Source: CAUUCX01 sp041844835
GTDB taxonomy: Bacteria; Bacillota; Clostridia; Peptostreptococcales; Anaerovoracaceae
Length of the DNA stretch: 37,708 nucleotides
Direction of reading: 5' to 3'
Assembly: GCA_041844835.1 (NCBI GenBank)
Contig: JBGZBU010000030.1
Location: forward strand, 1-37,708
The position numbers were made by a program, and so were the translations under genes. Each line of letters opens with the position of its first letter. Within the stretch, counting starts at the first letter, position 1. Under the pieces are notes generated by a model. That model was not told where the DNA came from. It made no database searches and saw only the letters and a list, made by a program, of their open reading frames with translations. Of this stretch, positions 7,933 to 15,272 are shown one piece after another.

Positions 7933-8361
7933 ATGAAATCATTTATCGCAAAACCTCATGAGGTTGAGCGCGCATGGTATGTGATAGACGCTGAGGGACG
8001 TACTCTCGGCAGACTTGCTACCGAAGTTGCTTCAATACTCAGAGGAAAGAAAAAACCGACATTTACGCCGCACGTTGATTGCGGAGATTATGTAATCGTA
8101 ATAAATGCGGAAAAAATCGAAGTTACCGGAAAAAAACGCAAGGAAAAAATCTACAAAAGACATACCGGTTATCCGGGCGGACTGCGTGAGGTGACATTTG
8201 AGAAATTACAAGCAAAGAAGCCTGATGAAATAATCAGACATGCCGTTAAGGGCATGCTTCCGAGCGGCAAACTCGGCAGACAGATGTTCAAAAAATTAAA
8301 AGTTTACGCCGGTCCTGAGCACAATCACAGCGCGCAGAAGCCGCAGGTTTGGGAATTTTAG
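7933..8361 (+). CDS. rplM: 50S ribosomal protein L13
   Basis: 142-residue ribosomal large-subunit protein. It starts MKSFIAKPHEVERAWYVIDA and contains TLGRLATEVASILRGK, FTPHVDCGDYVIVINA, the TGYPGGL loop and the typical C-terminus YAGPEHNHSAQKPQVWEF. Of two adjacent ATGs (7930 and 7933) the second is best spaced from AAGGAGG (7921-7927); upstream in-frame extension to 7873 lies in the leader and is not conserved. It is followed 16 bases later by rpsI, the usual pair. Confidence 0.97.
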   Translation: MKSFIAKPHEVERAWYVIDAEGRTLGRLATEVASILRGKKKPTFTPHVDCGDYVIVINAEKIEVTGKKRKEKIYKRHTGYPGGLREVTFEKLQAKKPDEIIRHAVKGMLPSGKLGRQMFKKLKVYAGPEHNHSAQKPQVWEF

Positions 8362-8377
8362 TTAGGAGGATTTGAAT

Positions 8378-8773
8378 ATGGCTAAGATGCAATATCAAGG
8401 TACAGGCAGAAGAAAGTCCTCCATTGCGAGGGTAAGAATTGTTTCCGGTAAAGGAAATGTGACAATCAATAAAAGGGATCTCGATAAGTATTTCGGAATG
8501 GAAAATCTTAAGCGCGAGGTGCTAAGACCGTTTGAAATAGCGGGATGTGAAGGCAAGTTTGATGTGGTTGCAACTGTTAAAGGCGGCGGTTTTACCGGTC
8601 AGGCGGGCGCACTTCGTCACGGAATTTCGAGAGCTCTTTGCAAAGCCGATGAGGAAGCGTATAAGGCAAATCTCAAGGCGGCAGGTTTCCTTACAAGGGA
8701 TTCCCGTATGAAAGAAAGAAAAAAATACGGACTCAAGAAAGCAAGAAAAGCATCGCAGTTCTCAAAGAGATAG
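8378..8773 (+). CDS. rpsI: 30S ribosomal protein S9
   Basis: 131-residue small-subunit protein. It starts MAKMQYQGTGRRKSSIARVR, has GGGFTGQAGALRHGISRAL and ends in the invariant KKARKASQFSKR tail that reaches the P-site tRNA. ATG 8378 is chosen because GGAGG lies eight bases upstream; the in-frame TTG at 8372 is too close to that site. Co-transcribed with rplM and followed by a terminator. Confidence 0.97.
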   Translation: MAKMQYQGTGRRKSSIARVRIVSGKGNVTINKRDLDKYFGMENLKREVLRPFEIAGCEGKFDVVATVKGGGFTGQAGALRHGISRALCKADEEAYKANLKAAGFLTRDSRMKERKKYGLKKARKASQFSKR

Positions 8774-8818
8774 TCGAAATTTCTCTTATACTGTTTGCAG
8801 TATTTTGTCACAAAGAAG

Positions 8819-8857
8819 ATCGAGTAGGAGGGAAATCTCACCTACTCGATTTGTTTT
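8819..8857 (+). terminator. Intrinsic terminator after rpsI
   Basis: ATCGAGTAGG (8819-8828) pairs with CCTACTCGAT (8841-8850), a 10-bp stem with a 12-base loop, followed by TTGTTTT. Confidence 0.85.
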
Positions 8858-8886
8858 AAATTAAGAGTAGGGATCGGAGAAGTATT

Positions 8887-9843
8887 GTGGCTGAGAAAAA
8901 TAAACTTACGCTGATCGTCATGGCTGCGGGAATGGGAAGCAGATATGGCGGACTGAAGCAAATAGACCCCGTAAACGAGCAGGGGGAGATAATAATGGAT
9001 TTTTCCGTATATGACGCGCTGAGAGCGGGTTTTGATAGAATAGTTTTTGTTATTAAAAAGGAATTCGCGGAAGATTTTAAAAAAATCACCGCAAAGTGGG
9101 AAAAAAAAGGGGCAGAGATAAAATATGCCTATCAGGAACTTGCGGATTTGCCTCGCGGGTTTGTCGTGCCGGCAAACCGCGTAAAACCGTGGGGAACGGG
9201 GCATGCGGTGCTTGCCGCGCGCGAGTTTGTTGACGGAGATTTTGTGGTAATCAACGCCGATGATTTTTATGGATTCGATTCGTTCAAGATAGTAGCTGAG
9301 TATCTTACAAATGTCCGGGGAGCGAAAGCCGAGCCGGCTGGCAGTGCACGGGCACGCTCGGGGGATTTTTGTATGTCCGCATACAATGTCGAGTCTACGC
9401 TTACTGAAAACGGGACGGTATCCCGAGGAGTGTGCGAAGTGGACGGTGACGGGCTGCTCATTTCGGTTACGGAACGCACACGTATTCATCGCAGACAGAG
9501 CGGAGAAATCGTATACGAGGACGGATGTGATGAAAAAAACATCCCTGTAGGCACCCCGGTTTCCATGAATTTTTGGGGATTCAGGCAAGGATTTATGGAC
9601 GATCTGGCCATTGAATTTCAAAAATTTTTGGAAGGTAAGGCTGCATCCGATCCCCTCAATTCGGAGTTCTATCTCCCGTCATGTGTGAGCAGTCTGCTTT
9701 CGTCGGGGAATGCAACGGTAAAAGTGCTGCGTTCGTCCGAGCAGTGGTTCGGTATTACATATAAAGAGGATAAGGAAGCGGTGGTTGCCGCCCTTTGTGA
9801 AAAAAAGAGACGGGGAGCGTACCCGAAAAAGCTGTCAATATAA
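8887..9843 (+). CDS. Sugar-phosphate-type nucleotidyltransferase of uncharacterised family
   Basis: 318 residues. The N-terminal Rossmann-like nucleotidyltransferase fold shows VMAAGMGSRYGGLKQI (about 11-26), the nucleotide-binding G-x-G-x-R signature, followed by DFSVYDALRAGFDRIVFVI and VKPWGTGHAVLAA. The metal-binding INADDFYG lies near residue 120. The family would transfer NMP from an NTP to a sugar phosphate or similar phosphorylated alcohol; the substrate is not readable. It starts with GTG at 8887 after GGAGAAG. The terminator after rpsI lies just upstream and no clear promoter is seen, so it may depend on read-through. It begins a run with an EamA transporter and a phosphohexomutase. 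Confidence 0.82.
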   Translation: MAEKNKLTLIVMAAGMGSRYGGLKQIDPVNEQGEIIMDFSVYDALRAGFDRIVFVIKKEFAEDFKKITAKWEKKGAEIKYAYQELADLPRGFVVPANRVKPWGTGHAVLAAREFVDGDFVVINADDFYGFDSFKIVAEYLTNVRGAKAEPAGSARARSGDFCMSAYNVESTLTENGTVSRGVCEVDGDGLLISVTERTRIHRRQSGEIVYEDGCDEKNIPVGTPVSMNFWGFRQGFMDDLAIEFQKFLEGKAASDPLNSEFYLPSCVSSLLSSGNATVKVLRSSEQWFGITYKEDKEAVVAALCEKKRRGAYPKKLSI

Positions 9844-9854
9844 GGGGGGTTTTT

Positions 9855-10940
9855 ATGGGAGAAAAAACGCGGGCATACATTTATTTGTCGCTGGCGACAT
9901 TTATCTGGGGAAGTTTTTTTCTTGTCAGCAAGGTTGTAATTGATGTGGTTCCTTCCGCTTTGATTTTGTGTTTTCGATACGGTTTCGGCGTGATAGTGCT
10001 CGGGATTATCCTGCTTTTTACGAAGCGGCAGCCGATAAGAAGAAAAGACATGCCTACGGTGATTCTTGTGGGCTTTGTGCAGTATTTCCTGTCGGTATTG
10101 GTGCAGCTCATAGGCATTAATCATGTCACATCTTCAATGGCGGGAGTGATATCATCAATTGCGCCCGTGTTTATGATCGTGTTTGCGGTGCCCATACTGA
10201 AGGAAAAAATCAGACCGGTGCATCTGACGGCTCTTGCCATAACGCTTACAGGAGTTTTTATAAATGTGGGGGATATAGACGGGGGCAGTCAGCTTGTCGG
10301 GATAGTTATGTGCGTGATGTCTACCGTTTTTTGGGCGTACGGATCCGTCTATACCAGGAAATTGTGTGAGCGATATAGTGAAATCCCCATTACTTTTTAT
10401 GCGATGCTTGCCGCGTTTATATGTTCGTTGCCGCTGGCGGTCTTTCAAATTGATCATTACGATTTCGATATGGGGCTGATTACGCCCCGCATATTCCTGT
10501 TGCTTGCGTATAACGGAATATTCTGCACAGCGGCTGCAATTGTTTTTTGGAATCTGGGCCTTGCCAGGATTGAAGCTGCCGCATGCTCCATGTTTGTGCC
10601 GATACAACCGGTAGTTGCAACGATTTTGGGAGTGGTGCTCTTGAATGAACCGCTGAATTTCAGATTCGTGCTTGGCGGAGGGCTTGTAATAACCGGAGTA
10701 TTGTACAGCATGATCGCGGGAAATGCGTTCAGGTATTTTGAACGCAAGCGCAGAAGATATCTCAAATTGCAGGCTATCAGGCGCAGGCGCGTGATGCGGC
10801 GCGGGTTTTCGCTTCAGAACACGCAAGAGGACTTGCGGCTGATGCAAAAACATTTTTTCAAGGAGGCGGAAAAACGGCGCAGCCGTTCGCAGAAACGCAA
10901 GGAAAAGAAAAAGAACAAGAGTCACAAAGGATGGAATTGA
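9855..10940 (+). CDS. EamA/DMT-superfamily transporter with long basic C-terminal tail
   Basis: 361-residue membrane protein. Ten hydrophobic helices make two EamA repeats: about 6-138 (LATFIWGSFFLVSKVVID, then SSMAGVISSIAPVFMIVFA) and about 147-290 (STVFWAYGSVYTRKL, then SMFVPIQPVVATILGVVLLNEP). Drug/metabolite transporters of this type move amino acids, nucleotide sugars or small cations; the substrate is unknown here. After the last helix comes an unusual tail of about 65 residues (295-361) dominated by Arg and Lys (FERKRRRYLKLQAIRRRRV, then KRRSRSQKRKEKKKNK). The start is preceded by AAGGGGGG. The stop is one base before the next gene's ATG. Confidence 0.85.
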   Translation: MGEKTRAYIYLSLATFIWGSFFLVSKVVIDVVPSALILCFRYGFGVIVLGIILLFTKRQPIRRKDMPTVILVGFVQYFLSVLVQLIGINHVTSSMAGVISSIAPVFMIVFAVPILKEKIRPVHLTALAITLTGVFINVGDIDGGSQLVGIVMCVMSTVFWAYGSVYTRKLCERYSEIPITFYAMLAAFICSLPLAVFQIDHYDFDMGLITPRIFLLLAYNGIFCTAAAIVFWNLGLARIEAAACSMFVPIQPVVATILGVVLLNEPLNFRFVLGGGLVITGVLYSMIAGNAFRYFERKRRRYLKLQAIRRRRVMRRGFSLQNTQEDLRLMQKHFFKEAEKRRSRSQKRKEKKKNKSHKGWN

Positions 10941-10941
10941 T

Positions 10942-12645
10942 ATGGACATGAAAAGATTGCAAAACGGCAGCGACATTCGAGGAACGGCAATAGCGGGCGT
11001 CCCCGGTGAGGATAAAAATTTGGGAGCATACGAGACTTTTTGTCTGACACGGGGTTTTTTGGAATGGCTTGCGCAAAAATGCGGAAAAGATGTGGACGGA
11101 CTGAAGGTCGCTGTGGGAAGAGATCCCCGGCTTTCCGGCAAAATGCTTGCAGATGCGGCGCTTTTTGCCATGACTGCATCCGGTGTGATTTGCTATGACT
11201 TTGAACTTGCTTCCACCCCCGCCATGTTTATGTCAACAGTGTTTCCCGAGTTTAATTGCGACGGAGCGATTATGATTACAGCGAGTCATTTGCCGGCGAA
11301 TAGAAACGGGTTTAAATATTTCAGCAAGGACGGCGGACTAGGCAAACATGATATATCGGATATCATCAGGCGCGCGGAGGCTTTGATGCCGAATGTCTAC
11401 GGCAACAATGCGGTAACGCCGCGGTTGCTTTTGATTGAGAAGGAGCTTGCGGATCTTGAGGATATACTTGAAAATTCGGAGAATACGAAGGATACAAGTC
11501 CGTGCGGACGTAGGTTGTCGCCGCTCATGAGAGTGTATTCGGCGCATCTGAGGAACGTCATCAGGCACAAATTGAATGAGCGCGGGATTGATGAGGAATT
11601 GCCTTTGCAAGGATTGAAGATAGTGGTGGATGCGGGGAACGGAAGCGGAGGTTTTTTTGCGGAACACGTCCTTGCCGGGCTGGGTGCGGACACGGCGGGC
11701 AGTCAGTTTTTGGAAGCGGACGGCAGATTCCCGAATCATCCGCCGAATCCCGAAAATAAAGAGGCGATGGCGGCGATCAGGGCATGCGTGCTTGATAACA
11801 GCGCGGATCTTGGGTTAATTTTTGATACAGATGTGGACAGGGCGTCCGCCGTGGATGAGCACGGTGCGGAGATCGCGGGCGACGGAATTGTTGCAATGGC
11901 GGCGCTGATTGCGGGGCGCGACAGTCCCGGCGCTACGATCGTGACCGACAGTGTGACGGGCGACGGCTTGACCGATTTTTTGGAAAATGAACTGGGACTC
12001 AGGCATTTCAGGTATAAGCGGGGGTACAGGAATGTCATAGACAAGGCGGTCGAGTTGAACAGGGAAGGTCTCGATTGCCCTCTGGCAATCGAGACCTCGG
12101 GGCACGCCGCCGTTCGAGAAAACTTTTTTCTTGATGATGGCGCCTATCTTGCGGCATGTATCGTGGTGGAGGCGGCATCACAGGCGCACGCAACCCCGCG
12201 GGTCGGGGTGTCGGCGTTGCTTGCGGGGTTGCGTGTGCCGGCGGCGGCGCTGGAGTATCGAATCCCGGTGCGGGGAGCTGAAAATGCAAGAGCAATTAAA
12301 AACAAAAATTCCAATGCAGGAGCAGCTGAAAAAGCAACTAAAAATGCGAATGAAAACACGAAAATATCTGATAGTGACGTTGCCGACCGCATCCTGTCGG
12401 AACTCAAAAATCATGCAAAAAAAATGAATATCGAAGTGGTCGAGCCGTCCTACGAGGGTGTCAGGCTGAAATTTCCTCCTGCAAAAGGAGACGGCTGGTG
12501 TCTTATAAGAAAATCCCTGCACGATCCTATCATGCCGCTTAACATACAAAGCAACCGGATCGGCGGAGAGATAGAGATCAGAGAATTCATAAAAGATTTT
12601 TTAAATCAATATGATGAAATCGACACATCGATTTTCGCGCCATAA
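10942..12645 (+). CDS. Phosphohexomutase (phosphomannomutase/phosphoglucomutase family)
   Basis: 567 residues of the alpha-D-phosphohexomutase family, which interconvert hexose 1- and 6-phosphates. Active-site serine is S115 in ITASHLPANRNGFK (Leu replaces the usual Asn before Pro). The Mg-binding loop is FDTDVDR (294-300). The sugar loop appears as ETSGH (384-388), in place of the usual E-x-SGEH or EFSGH. The phosphate loop is poorly matched (IRKSLHDPIMPLNIQ). Residues about 446-478 form a low-complexity Asn/Lys/Ala insert. AAAGGA lies about ten bases before the ATG. Co-transcribed with the nucleotidyltransferase, suggesting an activated-sugar route, but the sugar is unknown. Confidence 0.82.
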   Translation: MDMKRLQNGSDIRGTAIAGVPGEDKNLGAYETFCLTRGFLEWLAQKCGKDVDGLKVAVGRDPRLSGKMLADAALFAMTASGVICYDFELASTPAMFMSTVFPEFNCDGAIMITASHLPANRNGFKYFSKDGGLGKHDISDIIRRAEALMPNVYGNNAVTPRLLLIEKELADLEDILENSENTKDTSPCGRRLSPLMRVYSAHLRNVIRHKLNERGIDEELPLQGLKIVVDAGNGSGGFFAEHVLAGLGADTAGSQFLEADGRFPNHPPNPENKEAMAAIRACVLDNSADLGLIFDTDVDRASAVDEHGAEIAGDGIVAMAALIAGRDSPGATIVTDSVTGDGLTDFLENELGLRHFRYKRGYRNVIDKAVELNREGLDCPLAIETSGHAAVRENFFLDDGAYLAACIVVEAASQAHATPRVGVSALLAGLRVPAAALEYRIPVRGAENARAIKNKNSNAGAAEKATKNANENTKISDSDVADRILSELKNHAKKMNIEVVEPSYEGVRLKFPPAKGDGWCLIRKSLHDPIMPLNIQSNRIGGEIEIREFIKDFLNQYDEIDTSIFAP

Positions 12646-12657
12646 AAATAGGGAGTA

Positions 12658-12761
12658 TGATATAATGGTTGCATTCATTATATACTCAACACTATGGGTG
12701 TTGAACAGTGCGGCGTTGCCGATATGAAGCAACCATTTGATCATGTCGGAGTCTGTTGTCA
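12658..12761 (+). repeat. Structured repeat, unit 1 (104 bp)
   Basis: Opens with the extended -10 TGATATAAT (12658-12666). Arm AATGGTTGC (12664-12672) pairs with GCAACCATT (12729-12737). Between them are hairpin TCAACAC/GTGTTGA (12686-12703) and the small hairpin CGGC-GTT-GCCG. ATCATG (12740-12745) pairs across the unit junction with CATGAT (12760-12765). Unit 2 follows directly. Confidence 0.85.
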
Positions 12762-12864
12762 TGATATAATGGTTGCATCAATCTATGCGCTCAACGATGG
12801 GTGTTGAGCATTGCGGCGTTGCCGGTATGAAGCAACCATTTGATCATGCTGGAGTCTGTTGTCA
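12762..12864 (+). repeat. Structured repeat, unit 2 (103 bp)
   Basis: Direct tandem copy of unit 1, beginning again with TGATATAAT (12762-12770). The long arms AATGGTTGC/GCAACCATT are unchanged. The inner hairpin differs in sequence but still pairs (GCTCAAC/GTTGAGC). A third -10-like TGGTATAAT follows at 12865-12873. Confidence 0.85.
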
Positions 12865-12873
12865 TGGTATAAT
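12865..12873 (+). promoter_or_regulatory. Extended -10 promoter before the ThiF-like gene
   Basis: TGGTATAAT (TGnTATAAT) at the end of the tandem repeat. No good -35 lies 17 bases upstream, so recognition would rely on the extended -10 or on a regulator. The predicted start near 12880 leaves a leader of about 47 bases before ATG 12927. Confidence 0.55.
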
Positions 12874-12926
12874 ACAATCAGGCGGGATAATAAGAGCGTA
12901 TTTTGATTTTGAATTGTGAGGAAATT

Positions 12927-13631
12927 ATGGCGATGAGCAATATAGATTACTCGGCGAGATATGACGGCAACATGCCTATGCTGTCTCCCGCAGAAAATGC
13001 AAAACTGCGTGAATTCAAGGTCTGTATAGTGGGCTGCGGCAGTTTGGGCGGCAATGTAGCAAATATGCTTGCAAGAATGGGAATAGGCGAACTTACAATA
13101 ATTGACGGCGGTAGATTTTCGGTATCCGATTTAAACAGACAGGTTTTCTGTACCGAAGATTCAATCGGCGAATTCAAAGCACAAGCTGCAAAAGACAGAA
13201 TTGCGGTTATTAATTCGGATATAAAAATCAATGCAATTACGAAAAACCTTACGGAAGAAAACAGATATGAGCTCATATCCGGTCACGATATAGTAATCGA
13301 TTCGCAGGACAATATGTCGGTTCGCAGAAATATATACAGGGCATGTGAGATGAGCGGCCTCACAATGGTGCACGGAGCGGTATCCGGCTGGTTCGGGCAG
13401 GTGAGCACTATGCCGCCCGGTGATGAAACATTTGAAAAAATTTATCCGGCAGCTTCGGACAGAGGCGGCGACAGCGAACTCGGCACACCATCTTTCACAT
13501 CCGCATTTGTGGCGTCACTGCAGGCGGCGGAGGCAATCAAGGTGCTGCTTACCAAAGGCGTTCCGCTCACAAAGCGAATGTTGACGGTTGATTTGCTGCT
13601 GATGGAAATAGAAATATTCAACTATAAATAG
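12927..13631 (+). CDS. ThiF/MoeB/HesA-family E1-like adenylyltransferase, reduced form
   Basis: 234 residues. The Rossmann ATP-binding motif VCIVGCGSLGGNVANMLAR lies at 32-50, with D60 (TIIDGG), the LNRQ arginine (R71) and DSQDN (125-129). The C-terminal helix VASLQAAEAIKVLL matches the family. Relatives adenylate the C-terminal Gly of ubiquitin-like sulfur carriers such as ThiS or MoaD. Here the two CxxC zinc pairs are missing, and no cysteine lies where MoeB/ThiF have the catalytic one (YPAASDRGGDSELGTPSF). So it may only adenylate. ATG 12927 has GAGG five bases upstream; a TTG at 12903 has none. It is followed 53 bases later by a PaaK-like gene. Confidence 0.85.
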   Translation: MAMSNIDYSARYDGNMPMLSPAENAKLREFKVCIVGCGSLGGNVANMLARMGIGELTIIDGGRFSVSDLNRQVFCTEDSIGEFKAQAAKDRIAVINSDIKINAITKNLTEENRYELISGHDIVIDSQDNMSVRRNIYRACEMSGLTMVHGAVSGWFGQVSTMPPGDETFEKIYPAASDRGGDSELGTPSFTSAFVASLQAAEAIKVLLTKGVPLTKRMLTVDLLLMEIEIFNYK

Positions 13632-13684
13632 AACGGCTCAGGCACGGAATTTGATCGGCAGGCGGGCAGAAGAAAGGAAGTTTT

Positions 13685-14779
13685 ATGCATTTTTTGACGG
13701 AATGGATTGGCAAAAGAATTTTAAATATTGATGTCGAAAACGACGGCGGGACCGAGTCCGCGCTCACTTCTTACAGAATAGAAAATCTTAATAGAATTCT
13801 GACTGACGTTCAGTATAAATCGCGATTTTATCAGGAGAAATTTTTGGGAATAGACAGGGCGGAAATCGGTGTCCCCGCAGATATCGAGTCCATGGAAGAT
13901 GCCCCTGAGCTGATACAAATTGGAACTTTGGATGATATTGCATCAATTCCTTTTACATCTGCAGACGAACTTGAAGAATGGGGATATAAAATGCTGTGCG
14001 TAAAGCCGGAAGAGTCCGCAAGGATAACAACGGGCAAATCAAAGGGCCGCAACGGGCAGGTCAAAAATGTCGGATTCTCATTTCAGGATCAGATGGAAAT
14101 TTTGGAATATGTAAAAAATATGTTGAAAGATAGGGTTACGCGGGATGATGTGGCTCTCATCCTTTTGCCGTGCAGGCGTCCCGGATCTATCGGGGATATT
14201 TATCGCGAAGCGCTAGAGCATCTGGGCGTTCACAGCGTGCCTTACGGGCCTCTTGATGATGAGCGGCTGGATTGGAGCGTTTACCTTGATCTGCTAAAAT
14301 TGGAAAATGTGACGACGATTATCGGCGAGCCTGTGCAGGTTACCAATTTATCCGAAATGGCAAAAGCGCGATCAAGCGACAGGCGCTTTGCGGAGGATTT
14401 GCAGGAAATAAACGACAGGATAAAATTAGTAATTTTTCAGCACGAAAATTTTTCAAAACGCTCTATCACCAGTTTTTTGCCCTCGTGGAAATGCAGCGTG
14501 ATCAGAAATTACGGAAATCTGGAATCAGGCTACAGGATCGCCGCCTGTACGGATACATCGGAAGGAAACGAGTCGCCGCTTTATTCGGTGTGCGATTCGG
14601 ATATATATCTTGAAATAGTTTCCCCTGAAAGCGGGGAAGTTCTCTCGCCGGGAGAACAGGGAGAGATCGTAATAACCACTTTGACCCGTACCTGCATGCC
14701 GCTGATACGCTACAGAACCGGCGATAAAGGCATGCTGATCCGCGGTGCGGACGAGCGAATTTATCTGTCCGCAAAATAA
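13685..14779 (+). CDS. Truncated PaaK-like adenylate-forming (AMP-binding) protein
   Basis: 364 residues. It resembles phenylacetate-CoA ligase-type enzymes: N-terminal YKSRFYQEKF region, IASIPFTSADELEEWG (about 86-100), and the late core SPESGEVLSPGEQGEIVITTL then MPLIRYRTGD (338-347). These enzymes activate a carboxylate as acyl-AMP. Two things are odd. The ATP loop, normally SSGTTGKP, reads ITTGKSKGRNG (114-124). The protein ends 17 residues after YRTGD, so the C-terminal lid domain needed for thioester formation is absent. AAAGGAAG precedes the ATG. It probably works with the ThiF-like protein upstream; substrate unknown. Confidence 0.75.
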   Translation: MHFLTEWIGKRILNIDVENDGGTESALTSYRIENLNRILTDVQYKSRFYQEKFLGIDRAEIGVPADIESMEDAPELIQIGTLDDIASIPFTSADELEEWGYKMLCVKPEESARITTGKSKGRNGQVKNVGFSFQDQMEILEYVKNMLKDRVTRDDVALILLPCRRPGSIGDIYREALEHLGVHSVPYGPLDDERLDWSVYLDLLKLENVTTIIGEPVQVTNLSEMAKARSSDRRFAEDLQEINDRIKLVIFQHENFSKRSITSFLPSWKCSVIRNYGNLESGYRIAACTDTSEGNESPLYSVCDSDIYLEIVSPESGEVLSPGEQGEIVITTLTRTCMPLIRYRTGDKGMLIRGADERIYLSAK

Positions 14780-14805
14780 AAACGGCGAGTTGAAATTACT
14801 CGCCG
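14776..14805 (-). terminator. Terminator hairpin overlapping the end of the TSCPD gene
   Basis: CGGCGAGT (14783-14790) pairs with ACTCGCCG (14798-14805); on the minus strand a T-rich run follows. The stem includes the stop codon of the minus-strand gene and lies just after the plus-strand gene, so it may stop both. Confidence 0.7.
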
Positions 14806-15047
14806 CTTAATGCACCCATTATAGCCTGTGACAGCTGGTCCGAGCAGGATGTGGATTTTTTCCCGCACTTTATCCCCTGCATCTTTTCCGCGGCTTCTCT
14901 CGCATCGGAACCCTCGAGTAAGGTCGAAAGCGCCGCCAAATTGCCGGGACATCCGCCGGTAAATTTAATATTTCTAAGCTTGCCGTCCTCAATGTCGAAA
15001 TCAATCGCAGATGCACAGACGCCGTGCGTTTTATATGAACAGTTCAT
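14796..15047 (-). CDS. TSCPD-domain small cysteine-rich protein
   Basis: 83 residues of the small TSCPD family (TIGR03905-like by recall). Five cysteines: C3, C11, C33 in FTGGCPGNLAAL, and two in IKCGKKSTSCSDQL, where TSCSDQ is this protein's version of the naming motif. The family is related to a domain at the end of some B12-dependent ribonucleotide reductases; its function is not established, and the cysteines suggest metal or redox chemistry. AAGGAGGG lies six bases before the ATG. A TATAAT at 15089-15084 is a likely -10. It is divergent from the purine operon. Confidence 0.85.
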   Translation of the reverse strand: MNCSYKTHGVCASAIDFDIEDGKLRNIKFTGGCPGNLAALSTLLEGSDAREAAEKMQGIKCGKKSTSCSDQLSQAIMGALSGE

Positions 15048-15083
15048 AGCATTCCCTCCTTATCTATGATCTCATCCTCTAGG

Positions 15084-15089
15084 ATTATA
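15084..15089 (-). promoter_or_regulatory. -10 element of the TSCPD gene
   Basis: TATAAT on the minus strand about 37 bases before the ATG at 15047. The -35 region is a poor T-rich match, so only the -10 is claimed. Confidence 0.45.
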
Positions 15090-15182
15090 CACGAAAAGAT
15101 AAAAAAATAAACGATTCTCAAATCAATTCAAATGATTTTGCAAAAAACATTTCAAAAAATAGATAAAAGTTCGGAAATATGT

Positions 15183-15188
15183 TATAAT
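15183..15188 (+). promoter_or_regulatory. Candidate -10 of the purine operon
   Basis: TATAAT (15183-15188, preceded by GT) lies about 165 bases before purE. No convincing -35 was found. The boxes at 15228-15272 would lie just downstream of the start, a position suited to repression. Confidence 0.4.
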
Positions 15189-15227
15189 TGCGTATAAAAA
15201 AGATACATTTTCCATATTAACTCGCAA

Positions 15228-15272
15228 AAAGACGAACATTATGCCCAAAATATCTGGCAAATATTCGTAATA
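15228..15272 (+). promoter_or_regulatory. Candidate PurR-type operator before purE
   Basis: AAAGACGAACATT (15228-15240) matches the Bacillus PurBox core CGAAC-A/T-T. An inverted, weaker copy AATATTCGTAATA lies at 15260-15272. A further direct copy of CAAAAAGACGAA lies about 50 bases on. The spacing is 19 instead of the usual 16-17 bases. Matches were made by eye from the remembered consensus. No purine riboswitch core was recognised. Confidence 0.35.

Noticed and set aside
8887..10940. Possible licC-licB pair (phosphocholine cytidylyltransferase plus choline DMT transporter)
   Set aside because: No choline kinase gene, and the nucleotidyltransferase N-terminus belongs to a different uncharacterised family; two loosely matching families are not enough.
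12658..12873. CRISPR array
   Set aside because: Units are about 104 bp and contiguous, with no short repeat plus variable spacer pattern and no cas genes.
12658..12873. tRNA-like or T-box element in the repeats
   Set aside because: The branched shape lacks acceptor, anticodon and T-loop features and has no T-box sequence or terminator.
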